Shown: piece after piece, positions 26,416 to 34,842 of the stretch
How the letters are laid out: every line of letters starts with the position of its first letter
Numbering within the stretch: the stretch's first letter is position 1
NCBI GenBank assembly: GCA_017301995.1
Contig: JAFLEH010000029.1
Span: forward strand, 37,101 to 101,100
Direction: 5' to 3'
Source of the DNA: Verrucomicrobiota bacterium
GTDB taxonomy: Bacteria; Verrucomicrobiota; Verrucomicrobiia; Verrucomicrobiales; Akkermansiaceae
Length of the DNA: 64,000 nt
Program-made: the position numbers and the translations under genes
Notes under the pieces: model-generated
Told to the model about the DNA's origin: nothing
The model's input: the letters and a program-made list of their open reading frames with translations, nothing else
Databases searched by the model: none

Positions 26416-27179
26416 GGCTTGAGCACCTGGATTTCCACCTTGCGGAACTCCACCGGATGGCTTTCCGATTGCAGGCAGATATATCCTTCCGTGATATCCT
26501 TGGATCCGGCCACCTTGGCGAGCCCGTCGGCATGCGCGTCGCCGCCGTACACCGGCTTGGCATAGGAAATGACTTCCTCACCGTTGATGAAATGTTTGAT
26601 CAGCTTCCCGCCATGGACCTCGACCTCGATGGTCACCCATTGGTCGCCGTGGAAGGTTTTGGATTTCGACGTGATGCAGTGGCGGGTGTCGAGTTTGCCC
26701 TCGTATTCCACATGGGTCCCCGGCGTGCAGAGGTTGCCGGTGGTCCGTTCGGCCTTGCCGTCGCCACCTAGCAACTGAACCTCCAGCGAGGTCGGGAAAT
26801 CCTGGTTCAGCTCCATCATCTGCGGCGACTCGCTGTGGATCATGATGCCGCTGTTGCGCAGCGCCCAGCCGGGGCCACCCTTGATCTGCTCGCCGGTGAA
26901 CCGGTATTCCACGCGCAGCTTGTAGTTGGAGTATTTGGTTTTGTAAAACAGGTGGCCGAACCGGTTGCCCCACTCCTTGTATTCGGAATAGTCCACCTTG
27001 AGAACGCCGTCCTGGACCCGGAAGGTGTTCTGGAAGTTGTCGCCGGCCTCGCAGCCGCGGATTTTCGGGGTCCAGCCGGTGAGATCCTTGCCGTTGAACA
27101 GGGATTCCCATTTGGCTTCCTCGGCCAGGGCCATGCCCGCCGCCGCCACCATCGCCGCCATGAATGCTATCGGTTTCAT
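26412..27179 (-). CDS. Secreted DUF1080 / 3-keto-disaccharide hydrolase domain protein
   Basis: The start at 27179 gives 255 residues with a signal peptide (MKPIAFMAAMVAAAGMALA). It shows the DUF1080 jelly-roll pattern: WESLFNGKDLTGWTP at the start, LRVEYRF, NSGIMIHSESP, LEVQLLG, GDQWVTIEVEVHGG and GYICLQSE near the end. Members fold like concanavalin and some act on 3-keto-glycosides; they are greatly expanded in Verrucomicrobiota and Planctomycetota. It is translationally coupled to the L,D-transpeptidase, an unusual pairing. Confidence 0.9.
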   Translation of the reverse strand: MKPIAFMAAMVAAAGMALAEEAKWESLFNGKDLTGWTPKIRGCEAGDNFQNTFRVQDGVLKVDYSEYKEWGNRFGHLFYKTKYSNYKLRVEYRFTGEQIKGGPGWALRNSGIMIHSESPQMMELNQDFPTSLEVQLLGGDGKAERTTGNLCTPGTHVEYEGKLDTRHCITSKSKTFHGDQWVTIEVEVHGGKLIKHFINGEEVISYAKPVYGGDAHADGLAKVAGSKDITEGYICLQSESHPVEFRKVEIQVLKP

Positions 27180-27231
27180 CGCGGGCCATAACGCCAATCA
27201 CGCGCCCATTATTTCAGGAACTTCATTCCGG

Positions 27232-27259
27232 TGTAACCTTTCCCCGGTTTCCAGCGTCT
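27232..27259 (+). promoter_or_regulatory. Candidate ECF sigma-type promoter upstream of the Spy-like gene
   Basis: TGTAACC at 27232-27238 is followed after exactly 16 bases by CGTCT at 27255-27259. This matches the common ECF layout of an AAC-containing -35 and a CGTC -10 with 16-17 bp spacing. It would start transcription just before the Spy-like gene, whose cluster encodes an ECF sigma factor. Confidence 0.5.
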
Positions 27260-27269
27260 CTCGGGGGTG

Positions 27270-27746
27270 ATGAAAGCCAATCAATTGCTCAAACGGGCCG
27301 TGGCGCTTGCCGCGGCTACCCTCCTCGGAACCACCCTCGTTTTCGCGGCCGGAGAAGGCGGGCCGCTCGGCGGCATCCGCGAACGCATCAAACAACGGCT
27401 GATCCACGTCGGTATCACCGCCGAACAGCGCGACCAGGTCCGCGAGGTCCTCAAAAGCTTCATGCCGGAGGTCGCTCCGCTGGTGAAACAATCGATCCAG
27501 GAACGCAAGGCGCTGCGCGACGCCATCCGCGCCACCCCGGTCAACGAGGCCGCCATCCGCGCCCAATCGGCCAAAGTCGCCGCCATCGACGCCGAACTCG
27601 CCGTGAAACGCGCGCAAATCGTGGAAAAAGTCCGCCCGATCCTCACCCCTGAGCAACTCTCGGAACTCGGTCGCATGGAAGACGAATTCCATGCCAAGAT
27701 CAACGACGGACTCGGCAAACTCGGCCGCTGGATCGAAGGCAATTGA
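27270..27746 (+). CDS. Spy/CpxP-like periplasmic protein (LTxxQ family)
   Basis: A 158-residue protein from ATG 27270 (a GTG one codon earlier is also possible; GGGGG lies just upstream). A signal peptide ends near TLVFAAGEG. The mature part is all helical and charged, with GITAEQRDQVREVLKSF and LTPEQLSELGRM, the LTxxQ-type helices of the Spy/CpxP/ZraP/CnrX superfamily of periplasmic chaperones and metal or stress sensors. It lies 32 bases upstream of an ECF sigma gene and is probably part of the same response. Confidence 0.8.
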   Translation: MKANQLLKRAVALAAATLLGTTLVFAAGEGGPLGGIRERIKQRLIHVGITAEQRDQVREVLKSFMPEVAPLVKQSIQERKALRDAIRATPVNEAAIRAQSAKVAAIDAELAVKRAQIVEKVRPILTPEQLSELGRMEDEFHAKINDGLGKLGRWIEGN

Positions 27747-27778
27747 TCGGCCCGCCGTAGCCCGCCAAGGGCGAATCC

Positions 27779-28318
27779 ATGAACGGCCCCGCCGATCCCG
27801 ATGACGAAACCCTGGTCGCCTCCGCCCTGCGCGGGGACGATCAGGCGTTTGCGGTGCTGGCGGGGCGTCACAAACGGAAAATCTTCGGTATGGCCGCTCG
27901 GTTTTTCGACAATCCCTCCGACCGCGAGGACCTCGCGCAGGAGGTGTTCATCAAGGCCTGGCGCGCGCTCGGCACCTATCGGGCGGGTGCCCCGTTCGAG
28001 CACTGGCTCTCGCGCATCGCCATCCGCGCCTGCTATGACGCCCTCCGCAAATCCCGACGCCAACCGCCGACCGCGCCGATCGAAGCCGCGGCGGCCGCCC
28101 TATCCGAAACCACCAACGCGTCCGCCCGCGACCTGATCCACAGCGGGCTTGCCCGATTATCCCCACCCGAACGCCTCGTCCTCACCCTGCTGGAACTCGA
28201 GGGCCACTCGGTCCGCGAAATCAGCCAGGCCACCGGCTGGAGCGAGGCGAATGTCAAAGTCCGCGCCTTCCGCGCCCGATCCGCCCTCAAACACATCCTG
28301 GAATCCCGACATGAATGA
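27779..28318 (+). CDS. ECF-family RNA polymerase sigma factor
   Basis: A 179-residue protein with only regions 2 and 4. Region 2 contains NPSDREDLAQEVFIKAWRAL and FEHWLSRIAIRACYDALRK; region 4 contains LSPPERLVLTLLELEGHSV and the helix-turn-helix SQATGWSEANVKVRAFRARS. This is the RpoE/CnrH type that answers extracytoplasmic signals. The downstream small membrane protein overlaps its stop by 8 bases and is the likely anti-sigma factor. It may recognise the motif at 27232-27259. Confidence 0.93.
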   Translation: MNGPADPDDETLVASALRGDDQAFAVLAGRHKRKIFGMAARFFDNPSDREDLAQEVFIKAWRALGTYRAGAPFEHWLSRIAIRACYDALRKSRRQPPTAPIEAAAAALSETTNASARDLIHSGLARLSPPERLVLTLLELEGHSVREISQATGWSEANVKVRAFRARSALKHILESRHE

Positions 28319-28601
28319 CTCCGATCTCGACCTCCTGTTAGCCCGGGCCCGCGACAACCCGCCCGACACTTCCGCCGCCGAACTCGCTTTCGAGACCCGC
28401 CTGATGGCGCGCCTGCGGGAGGAACGCGCCGGCGACAGCGGGACTCCCTTGGTCTGGCGCCTGTGGCTGTGGTTCGCCGCCCCCGCCGCCGCGTGCGTAC
28501 TGTGGGCGATCCTCCAGCCGCCCGATCTCATGCCGGTCACCCCGGCGGGCGGTAACGACGACCTCGACCTCGCCTCCTATCTAACCGGTGAAATGTTATG
28601 A
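28311..28601 (+). CDS. Small single-pass membrane protein, candidate anti-sigma factor (CnrY-like position)
   Basis: A 96-residue protein beginning at ATG 28311 inside the end of the sigma gene. It has an acidic cytoplasmic N-terminus (MNDSDLDLLLARARDNPP), one membrane helix near residues 53-70 (LWLWFAAPAAACVLWAIL) and a short periplasmic tail. Position, size and topology match CnrY-type anti-sigma factors, which bind an ECF sigma through a short N-terminal helix. Sequence similarity to CnrY cannot be judged here. It overlaps the next gene by ATGA. Confidence 0.7.
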   Translation: MNDSDLDLLLARARDNPPDTSAAELAFETRLMARLREERAGDSGTPLVWRLWLWFAAPAAACVLWAILQPPDLMPVTPAGGNDDLDLASYLTGEML

Positions 28602-28972
28602 AAAACTGGAAAGCCATCCTCGGACTGATCCTCATCTTCGCCTCCGGCATGGCCGTCGGCGGATTGCTCACCGCCAGGATCATCGAAAGCCGCATCCGCC
28701 ATTTCCTCCAGAGCGGACCCGACGCCGTGGCCGCGTTCGTCGAAACCCGCCTTAACCGCGACCTTGACCTCGACCCTGCCCAGCGCCAGGAAATCTCCCG
28801 CATCATCGCCCGCGCCCGCCAAACCCTCGGCGACGCCCGCCGCGAGGCCCAACCGAAAGTGGACGAGGCCTTCAAACAGGCCGAACAGGACATCCGCAAC
28901 CTCCTGAAAACGGATCAAATCACCCGCTACGACCAAATCATCGCCCGCGCGAAGGCGCGGTGGAAGAGATAG
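28598..28972 (+). CDS. Membrane-anchored Spy/CnrX-like periplasmic sensor
   Basis: A 124-residue protein with an N-terminal anchor helix (ILGLILIFASGMAVGGLL, about 7-24) and a helical periplasmic domain with LNRDLDLDPAQRQEISRII, ARARQTLGDARREAQPKV and an RNLLKTDQITRYDQII ending. The helix pattern resembles the Spy/CnrX superfamily. In CnrYXH the membrane-tethered CnrX senses metal and frees the sigma factor from CnrY. No cluster of His/Met metal ligands stands out, so the signal may differ. Confidence 0.7.
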   Translation: MKNWKAILGLILIFASGMAVGGLLTARIIESRIRHFLQSGPDAVAAFVETRLNRDLDLDPAQRQEISRIIARARQTLGDARREAQPKVDEAFKQAEQDIRNLLKTDQITRYDQIIARAKARWKR

Positions 28973-29286
28973 ACCCAACTGCCGGATGACGCCTTTCATG
29001 AACCCGAAATCCGAAGTTGGAATGACCCGCGCATCCGTTTTTCCACTGAGGAACTGAAAAGCACTGATCCCTCCGAAACGATTTTTGATAGGGTGGAAAT
29101 CGATCCCATTCATCAATCGGCGCTTCCCCATTTTTCCTCCGATAAATCAGTTTCCTCAGTGGTTCTCAGTCTCTCAGTGGTAAATCGGGCGTCCAAACTA
29201 CCCCAAACTTCGGATTTCGGGATGAATGCGTCGGGCGGGACAGCCACCTTGACAACCACCTGCCGCGCTTTAGTCTGGCCCCAGCC
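28973..29286. repeat. Intergenic region with dispersed repeat and imperfect inverted repeat
   Basis: No gene is seen in these 314 bases. CCACTGAGGAACTGA near 29044 and TCAGTTTCCTCAGTGG near 29148 form an imperfect inverted repeat (one extra base). From 29145 to about 29228 the sequence repeats that at 25467-25553, sharing the CTTCGGATTTCGGGATGAA end. Confidence 0.6.
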
Positions 29287-29598
29287 ATGATCATCGTCCA
29301 TGTCCATGTCCAGGTGAAGGAGGAATGTCTAGCCGCCTTCCGCGAGGCCACTCTTGCCAACGCCCGCGCCAGCGTCCTCGAACCGGGGGTGGCGCGGTTT
29401 GATATCATCCGGCGGGAGGATGATCCCGCGCGCTTCGTGCTGGTGGAGATCTATCGGGATGCGGCGGCGGTGGCCGCCCACAAGGAGACCGCCCACTACG
29501 CCATCTGGCGGGATCAGGTGGCGCCGATGATGGCCGCGCCCCGCTATTCCGAGAAGTTTCACAATCTGTTCCCGGATGATTCCGGTTGGAGCGCATGA
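29287..29598 (+). CDS. Antibiotic biosynthesis monooxygenase (ABM) domain protein, LsrG-like
   Basis: A 103-residue ferredoxin-like ABM domain: MIIVHVHVQVKEECLAAF, ARASVLEPGVARFDIIRRED, FVLVEIYRDAAAVAAHKET, HYAIWRDQVAPMM. Length and pattern resemble LsrG/YgiN-type enzymes that modify small quinones or AI-2 derivatives. It overlaps the next gene by ATGA and so probably works with the alcohol dehydrogenase. The substrate is unknown. Confidence 0.85.
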   Translation: MIIVHVHVQVKEECLAAFREATLANARASVLEPGVARFDIIRREDDPARFVLVEIYRDAAAVAAHKETAHYAIWRDQVAPMMAAPRYSEKFHNLFPDDSGWSA

Positions 29599-30809
29599 CA
29601 GCGCAATTCGAGTTTGCGGCTCCGGGGCGGGTGCTGTTCGGTTGGGGAAGATTTCCCGAAGCGGGTGCCGCCGCCATGGCCTTCGGCCGGCCCGTGCTGT
29701 TCGTCACTTCCAACCATCCGGAGCGCGCCGCGGCACTGGAAGACCGCCTCGCCACCGCCGTTTCCGGTTGGTCCGCCATTCATCTAACGGTAGCGGGCGA
29801 GCCGGACACGGAAACCATCGCCACCGGCTGCCGGATCGCGCGCGAGGCCGGATGCGCCGCCGTCCTCGCGGTGGGCGGTGGTGCCGTGATCGATGCCGGC
29901 AAGGCGATCGCCGCACTGGTCCCGAATCCGCGCCCGCTCGTCGATTACCTGGAAGTCATCGGTGCGGCGCTGCCACTGGATCATCCTCCGTTGCCCTTCA
30001 TCGCCGTGCCCACGACGGCCGGCGCCGGTGCGGAAGCCACCCGCAACGCCGTGCTGCGCTGCCCGGATAGGCAGGTGAAAGTCAGCCTGCGCAGCCCGCT
30101 CATGCTGCCCCGGCTCGCGGTGGTGGATCCGGAACTCAGTTTCACCCTGCCGCCGGCCGTCACCGCCGCCACCGGCATGGACGCCCTCACGCAGTTGATC
30201 GAACCGTTCGTCTCTCTCCGCGCCAACCCGTTCACCGACGCATTGTGCCGGGAGGGTATCCGCCTTATTGTTAGATCGCTCGAGCGGGCCTGTCACGATC
30301 CCAACCGACCGGCCCGCGAGGACATGGCGCTGGCCGCCTGTTTTTCCGGGATGGCCCTGGCCAATTCCGGACTCGGCGCGGTCCACGGCTTCGCCGCGCC
30401 GATTGGCGGGCGGTTCGCCGCACCGCACGGCGCGGTCTGTGCCGCGCTCCTCGCTCCGGTGATGGAGGCCAATATCGCATCCCTAACAAACAATGCCGCC
30501 GACAGCCCCGCCCTGCGCCGCTACGGGGAACTCGCGGCCCTGCTGACCGGTCGGCCGGACGCCCGCCCGCAGGACGGCGCACGCTTTGTCCGCCAGTTGG
30601 CCGGACGCCTCGCCATCCGGCCGCTGTCCGCCTTCGGCATCGGCCCGGACGATCTATCCGAACTGGTCCGGCACGCCCGCGCCGCCAGCAGCATGCGGGC
30701 CAACCCCGTGACCCTGACCGACGAGGAACTGACCGCCATCCTCCGCGATGCGATCTCGTCAACAGCACCCCACCTTTGCGAGAACGCGCCACCTTGCGAG
30801 AGCGCATGA
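29595..30809 (+). CDS. Iron-containing (group III) alcohol dehydrogenase
   Basis: ATG 29595 is chosen because it overlaps the preceding stop. The 404-residue enzyme has the nucleotide-binding AVGGGAVIDAGKAIA, FIAVPTTAGAGAEAT, metal-site TGMDALTQLIEPFVS (Asp) and AVHGFAAPIGGRFAAPHGAV (His ligands), typical of the maleylacetate reductase/butanol dehydrogenase superfamily, which reduces aldehydes or oxidises alcohols with NAD(P). The last 14-16 residues (TAPHLCENAPPCESA) are encoded by the beginning of the downstream repeat array, so the natural C-terminus appears to have been replaced or extended. The physiological substrate is unclear. Confidence 0.9.
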   Translation: MTAQFEFAAPGRVLFGWGRFPEAGAAAMAFGRPVLFVTSNHPERAAALEDRLATAVSGWSAIHLTVAGEPDTETIATGCRIAREAGCAAVLAVGGGAVIDAGKAIAALVPNPRPLVDYLEVIGAALPLDHPPLPFIAVPTTAGAGAEATRNAVLRCPDRQVKVSLRSPLMLPRLAVVDPELSFTLPPAVTAATGMDALTQLIEPFVSLRANPFTDALCREGIRLIVRSLERACHDPNRPAREDMALAACFSGMALANSGLGAVHGFAAPIGGRFAAPHGAVCAALLAPVMEANIASLTNNAADSPALRRYGELAALLTGRPDARPQDGARFVRQLAGRLAIRPLSAFGIGPDDLSELVRHARAASSMRANPVTLTDEELTAILRDAISSTAPHLCENAPPCESA

Positions 30810-31540
30810 GATGCCGGGTAGCGCGGCACCGTCGGGGCCGCAGGAGAATGAGATGCCAGGTAGCGCGGCACCGCCGGGGCCGCAGGAGAATGAGATGCCA
30901 GGTAGCGCGGCACCGCCGGGGCCGCATGAGAATGAGGGGAGAATGGGTGGGGCGTCCGCAGTCGGTTATTCGCCGGGTCATTCTCATGCGCTCTCGGCGA
31001 GAGCGCGCCACCTTCGAGAGCGCGCCACCTATGCGGGAGCGCGCCACCTCTGGGAGGAGAATGAGATGCCAGGTAGCGCGGCACCGCCGGGGCCGCAGGA
31101 GAATGAGGGGAGAATGGGTGGAGCGTCCGCGGTCGGTTATTCGCCGGATCATTCTCATGCGCTCTCGGCGAGAGCGCGCCACCTATGCGGGAGCGCGCCA
31201 GCTTTGGGAGGAGAATGAGATGCCAGGTAGCGCGGCACCGCCGGGGCCGCAGGAGAATGAGGGGAGAATGGGTGGAGCGTCCGCGGTCGGGAATTCGCCG
31301 GATCATTCACATGCGCTCTCGGTGAGAGCGCGCCACCTGCGAGAGCGCGCCACCTTCGAGAGCGCGCCACTTGCGAGAGCGCATGAGATGCCAGGTAGCG
31401 CGGCACCGCCGGGGCCGCATGAGAATGAGGGGAGAATGGGTGGGGCGTCCGCGGTCGGTTATTCGCCGGTTCATTCTCATGCGCTCTCGGCGAGAGCGCG
31501 CCACCTGAGAGAGCGCGCCAGCTTTGCGGGAACACATGGC
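30770..31540. repeat. Mosaic tandem array of palindromic repeats
   Basis: About 770 bases are built from three elements. Element A (about 42 bp, starting GAGATGCC) occurs at 30808, 30850, 30892, 31063, 31217 and 31385. Element B (about 80 bp, starting GAGGGGAGAATGGGTGG) occurs at 30934, 31105, 31259 and 31427. Element C is a short GAGAGCGCGCCACCT unit that ends each B and repeats in between. B ends in a perfect hairpin GCGCTCTC-GGC-GAGAGCGC (30988-31006 and three more). In two units GCATGAGAATGA pairs with TCATTCTCATGC around B. Open frames across it in several frames are low-complexity Arg-rich artefacts. It lies between convergent genes. Confidence 0.92.
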
Positions 31541-31561
31541 ACCTTTGATAGATGGATCCGG

Positions 31562-33541
31562 CTACTCCTCCGCCACGCCGAGTTTGGCGCGGACGGTGAC
31601 CAACTCGTCGGAGAGCTCTCCCCAGCGGCTGTAGGCGTTTTCCAGCGACTGCATCATGCGCTCGATGGCGGTTGAGGTTTCGCGGAGTTTGTCGGAGTCC
31701 GACGCGCATTCTTCGCTGGACAGGAAGCTCGTTAGGGTGTGTTGCGCGGTTTCCATTTCCGCGATTTTGGCCTCGAGCGCCGCGAGTTCGGCTTCCAGCG
31801 GCTTGAGCAGCCGCGTGCGGCGCTCACGGGCCTCGGCGTCGAGCCGGCGCTGGTCCTTGCGCGACACCGCGCCCGGTGTTTCCTGGCCGGCGGAGCGCAC
31901 CGGCGGCTTGGTGAATGCCGCGCGGGCCTCGTCGGCCGCGGTTTTCTCCAGATAGTAACTGATATTTCCGTGATAGAGCGTGGGTTGGCGGCCGGGTCGG
32001 AATTCGAGGGTCTTCTGGACCAGCGGGTCGAGAAACGAACGGTTGTGGGAAACGATCAGCACGCTGCCGGGGTAGTCGATCAGCGCCCGCTGGAGCACAT
32101 CCTGCGATTGCGTGTCGAGGTGGTTCGTCGGTTCGTCGAGAATGAGGAAATTGGCGGGTGTGAGCAGCATGCAGACCAGCGCGACGCGCGAGCGTTCGCC
32201 GCCGGACAGGACGCCCACCCGTTTGAAAACGTCGTCGCCGCGGAACAGGAAACAGCCTAGCAGATTCCGCGCGTGCGGCAGGCTCTCGCGGCTCGCGGCT
32301 CGCTCGACGGTTTCCAGGACGGTTAGATCCGGATCGAGTTCGTCGGCGTGGTTTTGGGAGAAAAACGCGCAGGCCACCTTGTGGCCGAAGGCGTGTTCCC
32401 CGGCATCCGGCGCCTCGCGTCCGGTGATGATCCGGCAGAACGTGGATTTTCCCGCTCCGTTAGGTCCGACGATGGCGATTTTTTCGCCGCGGTTGATCTC
32501 GAAATCGAACCCACCGAACACCCGGATGGCTCCGTAGCTTTTCGCGACGCCCTCCAGTTTGGCCACCAGATGTCCTGACGCGGGCGGCGTGGGGAACTTG
32601 AAATTCATCACCGCGTCGTCCATCTCCGGCGCGGGAATCCGCTCGATTTTCGCCAGCAGCTTGATCCGCGATTGCACCAGGCTCGCCTTGTTCGCCGACG
32701 CGCGGAAGCGGTCGATGAACCGCTGGTGGTCGGAAATCTCGCGCTGTTGGGCCTGGTATTGCTTGAGCAGGGTTTCGCGGCGCAGGACGGATTCCCGTTC
32801 GAAAAACGAGAAATTTCCCGCGTATTCCTCCGCGCGCCCATGGTGGAAGGCGATGGTCCGGGTGCAGAGTCCGTCCAGCAGCCCGCGGTCGTGCGAGATG
32901 AGCAGGATCGCCCCGGGATATGCGGTTAGATAATTCTCCACCCACACCTGGGTATCGAGGTCGAGGTGGTTGGTGGGCTCGTCCAACAGCAGCACCTCCG
33001 GCTCCTGAAGGAACAATTTGGCCATCGCGATGCGCATCTGCCAGCCGCCGGAAAACTCGGCGCAATCGCGGGTGAAATCATCGCGCTTGAAACCGAGTCC
33101 CTGCAGCACCGACTCGATCCGGGGCTTCATCCGCTCGGGGTTGGTGGCTTCCAGGCGCAGTTCGAGGCCGCCGATTTCATCGAGCAGTTCGGCGTAGGGC
33201 GACGACCGCGGATCGAGTTGGGTTAGATCGTGCGACAGCCGTTCGATCCGTTCGCGGAGGGTGATGGACTCGCCGAAGGCCGATTCCGTTTCCTGCCAGA
33301 GCGTGCGTCCGCCGACGTGGATGCCTTCCTGCGGCAGGTAGCCGATCCGCGTGCCTCTGGGCGCGCTCACCAGGCCGCCGCTGGCCTCCAACAGCCCGGC
33401 GATGCATTTCATCAGCGTGGATTTTCCCGCCCCATTGTGGCCGGCGAAGGCGATCCGCTCCCGCGGTTGCACGGAAAACGACAGGTCGCTGAAAAGCACC
33501 CTGGCGCCAAATTCGACTCGCAACGACTGCACGGAAATCAT
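31562..33541 (-). CDS. ABC-F family ATPase (Uup/YheS-like)
   Basis: The start at 33541 gives 659 residues (MISVQSLRVEFGARVLF). Two ATP-binding cassettes lie in one chain with no membrane segment: Walker A GHNGAGKST and GPNGAGKST, signatures EFSGGWQMRIA and LSGGERSRVAL, Walker B LLLDEPTNHLD and LILDEPTNHLD. A linker of about 80 residues between cassettes (ETLLKQYQAQQREISDHQRF) and a C-terminal coiled coil (AELAALEAKIAEMETAQ) complete the ABC-F form. These proteins act on the ribosome to relieve stalling or protect it from antibiotics. The gene stands alone, convergent with the repeat array. Confidence 0.93.
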   Translation of the reverse strand: MISVQSLRVEFGARVLFSDLSFSVQPRERIAFAGHNGAGKSTLMKCIAGLLEASGGLVSAPRGTRIGYLPQEGIHVGGRTLWQETESAFGESITLRERIERLSHDLTQLDPRSSPYAELLDEIGGLELRLEATNPERMKPRIESVLQGLGFKRDDFTRDCAEFSGGWQMRIAMAKLFLQEPEVLLLDEPTNHLDLDTQVWVENYLTAYPGAILLISHDRGLLDGLCTRTIAFHHGRAEEYAGNFSFFERESVLRRETLLKQYQAQQREISDHQRFIDRFRASANKASLVQSRIKLLAKIERIPAPEMDDAVMNFKFPTPPASGHLVAKLEGVAKSYGAIRVFGGFDFEINRGEKIAIVGPNGAGKSTFCRIITGREAPDAGEHAFGHKVACAFFSQNHADELDPDLTVLETVERAASRESLPHARNLLGCFLFRGDDVFKRVGVLSGGERSRVALVCMLLTPANFLILDEPTNHLDTQSQDVLQRALIDYPGSVLIVSHNRSFLDPLVQKTLEFRPGRQPTLYHGNISYYLEKTAADEARAAFTKPPVRSAGQETPGAVSRKDQRRLDAEARERRTRLLKPLEAELAALEAKIAEMETAQHTLTSFLSSEECASDSDKLRETSTAIERMMQSLENAYSRWGELSDELVTVRAKLGVAEE

Positions 33542-33662
33542 CGGGCGCGGACTTTGCACGGTCCGGCGCGGAGGTCAACGCCCGAATGCCGGGTCTGCGG
33601 GCTTGTTTTCCGGCGGATTCCAGTCTATCATCCAAGCCGCCACCCGCGTGGCCGCGCGTTCC

Positions 33663-34529
33663 ATGAACTCATCCCCGCCAACCCGCTCCTTTGTTTTCCG
33701 GTTTCTACGACGGCTGCTGGCCGCACTGGGATTGCTCGCGCTCACCCCTCTGGCGATTTTCACAAGCTGCCAATCGAAGCTGATCTACTTTCCGCGTCCC
33801 TATCCGGAAGGCGTGCCGGCGCGCTGGACCGCCGAAACCAAGGGCAAACCGATCGGGTATTCCACCAGCCAGGGGCGGCAGCGCGCGTGGTTGTTAGGAA
33901 ACCGCGAGAACCCCGAGCGGCTGTGGGTCGTTTGCGGCGGAAACGGCACGCTGGCGCTCGAATGGTCGCCGTGGCTGCGCGCCCACGCGCCCGGAAAGGA
34001 CGCCTGGCTGTTGGTGGATTTCCCCGGATATGGCGACTGCGAGGGCCGTCCTTCGCCGGGGCACATCCGCGAGTCGTTCAACGCCGTGCTGCCCGCCGCC
34101 ACCAAGGAACTCGGCTGGTCCCTCCCCGCGGACTCCGGCAAGCTCCGGTTCTTCGGCCACAGCCTCGGTGCCGCGGCGGTGCTCATCGCCGCAAGCGACC
34201 ACCACATCCAGAAGGGCGTGCTGCTTGCGCCGTTCACCAGCACCATGGACATGGCCCGCGAAGTCGTCGGCCTGCCGGTCGGTTTTCTCGTTTGGCACCG
34301 TTTCGACAACCGCGCCAGGCTGGCGGAGATCGCCGCCCGGAGCGACGCCAGGGTGATCATCCTCCACGGCACCGATGACGAGGTGATCCCCGTTGCCATG
34401 GGCCGCGATCTCGCCGCCGGCCAACCTAACATCGCGACCCTCCGCGAGATCCCCGGCGGACGGCACAACACGGTGCAGGAAACCGCCCAACCGGAACTCA
34501 CCCGCGCGCTGGAGGATGTCCGGAAGTGA
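33663..34529 (+). CDS. Alpha/beta-hydrolase lipoprotein
   Basis: The open frame extends upstream across the ABC-F start; ATG 33663 is chosen for its leader (RFLRRLLAALGLLALTPLA) ending in a lipobox-like IFTSC with Cys at residue 36. The 288-residue protein shows FFGHSLGAAAV with the nucleophile Ser, LHGTDDEVIP with the acid Asp and EIPGGRHN with the His. It belongs to the BEM46/YfhR-like serine hydrolases. The substrate is unknown. Confidence 0.82.
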   Translation: MNSSPPTRSFVFRFLRRLLAALGLLALTPLAIFTSCQSKLIYFPRPYPEGVPARWTAETKGKPIGYSTSQGRQRAWLLGNRENPERLWVVCGGNGTLALEWSPWLRAHAPGKDAWLLVDFPGYGDCEGRPSPGHIRESFNAVLPAATKELGWSLPADSGKLRFFGHSLGAAAVLIAASDHHIQKGVLLAPFTSTMDMAREVVGLPVGFLVWHRFDNRARLAEIAARSDARVIILHGTDDEVIPVAMGRDLAAGQPNIATLREIPGGRHNTVQETAQPELTRALEDVRK

Positions 34530-34842
34530 CCCGCATGGGAAACCGTTGTCCGGAGTGCAATCGGCACGCGATTTTCCGGCCAATTGCAGAGATCCTGATC
34601 CAGCCGGATAATGATATGGCACAATTCGCAGCGACAGCCACGTCGATGAATGGTGCATTCTTTCTGGTTTCCGGATTCTGGTCTCTGGCTTCTTGGCCCG
34701 ATGGTGCCAAACCATTTTCCGACCGGCAAACGCAGTGGAGCGGAAAACAAGGCCTCGGATCAGGATCTCTGAATTGGCTTTTCACGGCATTCGGACCGAC
34801 CCCAGCCTCGCCGGGTGATCCGCTTCCGAAGCCGTCTGAAAA
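34530..34842. other. 313-base gap between convergent genes
   Basis: No convincing gene is seen. Around 34669-34700 there is a TTTCTGGTTTCCGGATTCTG stretch, the inverse of an AGAAACCAGAAACCGG-type sequence near 63842, which points to a decayed dispersed repeat. Confidence 0.45.

Noticed and set aside
30770..31540. CRISPR array
   Set aside because: Copies adjoin or are separated by other repeats rather than unique spacers, unit length varies, and no cas genes are present.
30776..31675. 299-residue Arg-rich protein across the repeat array
   Set aside because: Open frames exist in several frames on both strands because the repeats lack stops; the product is low-complexity and runs into the ABC-F gene antisense.
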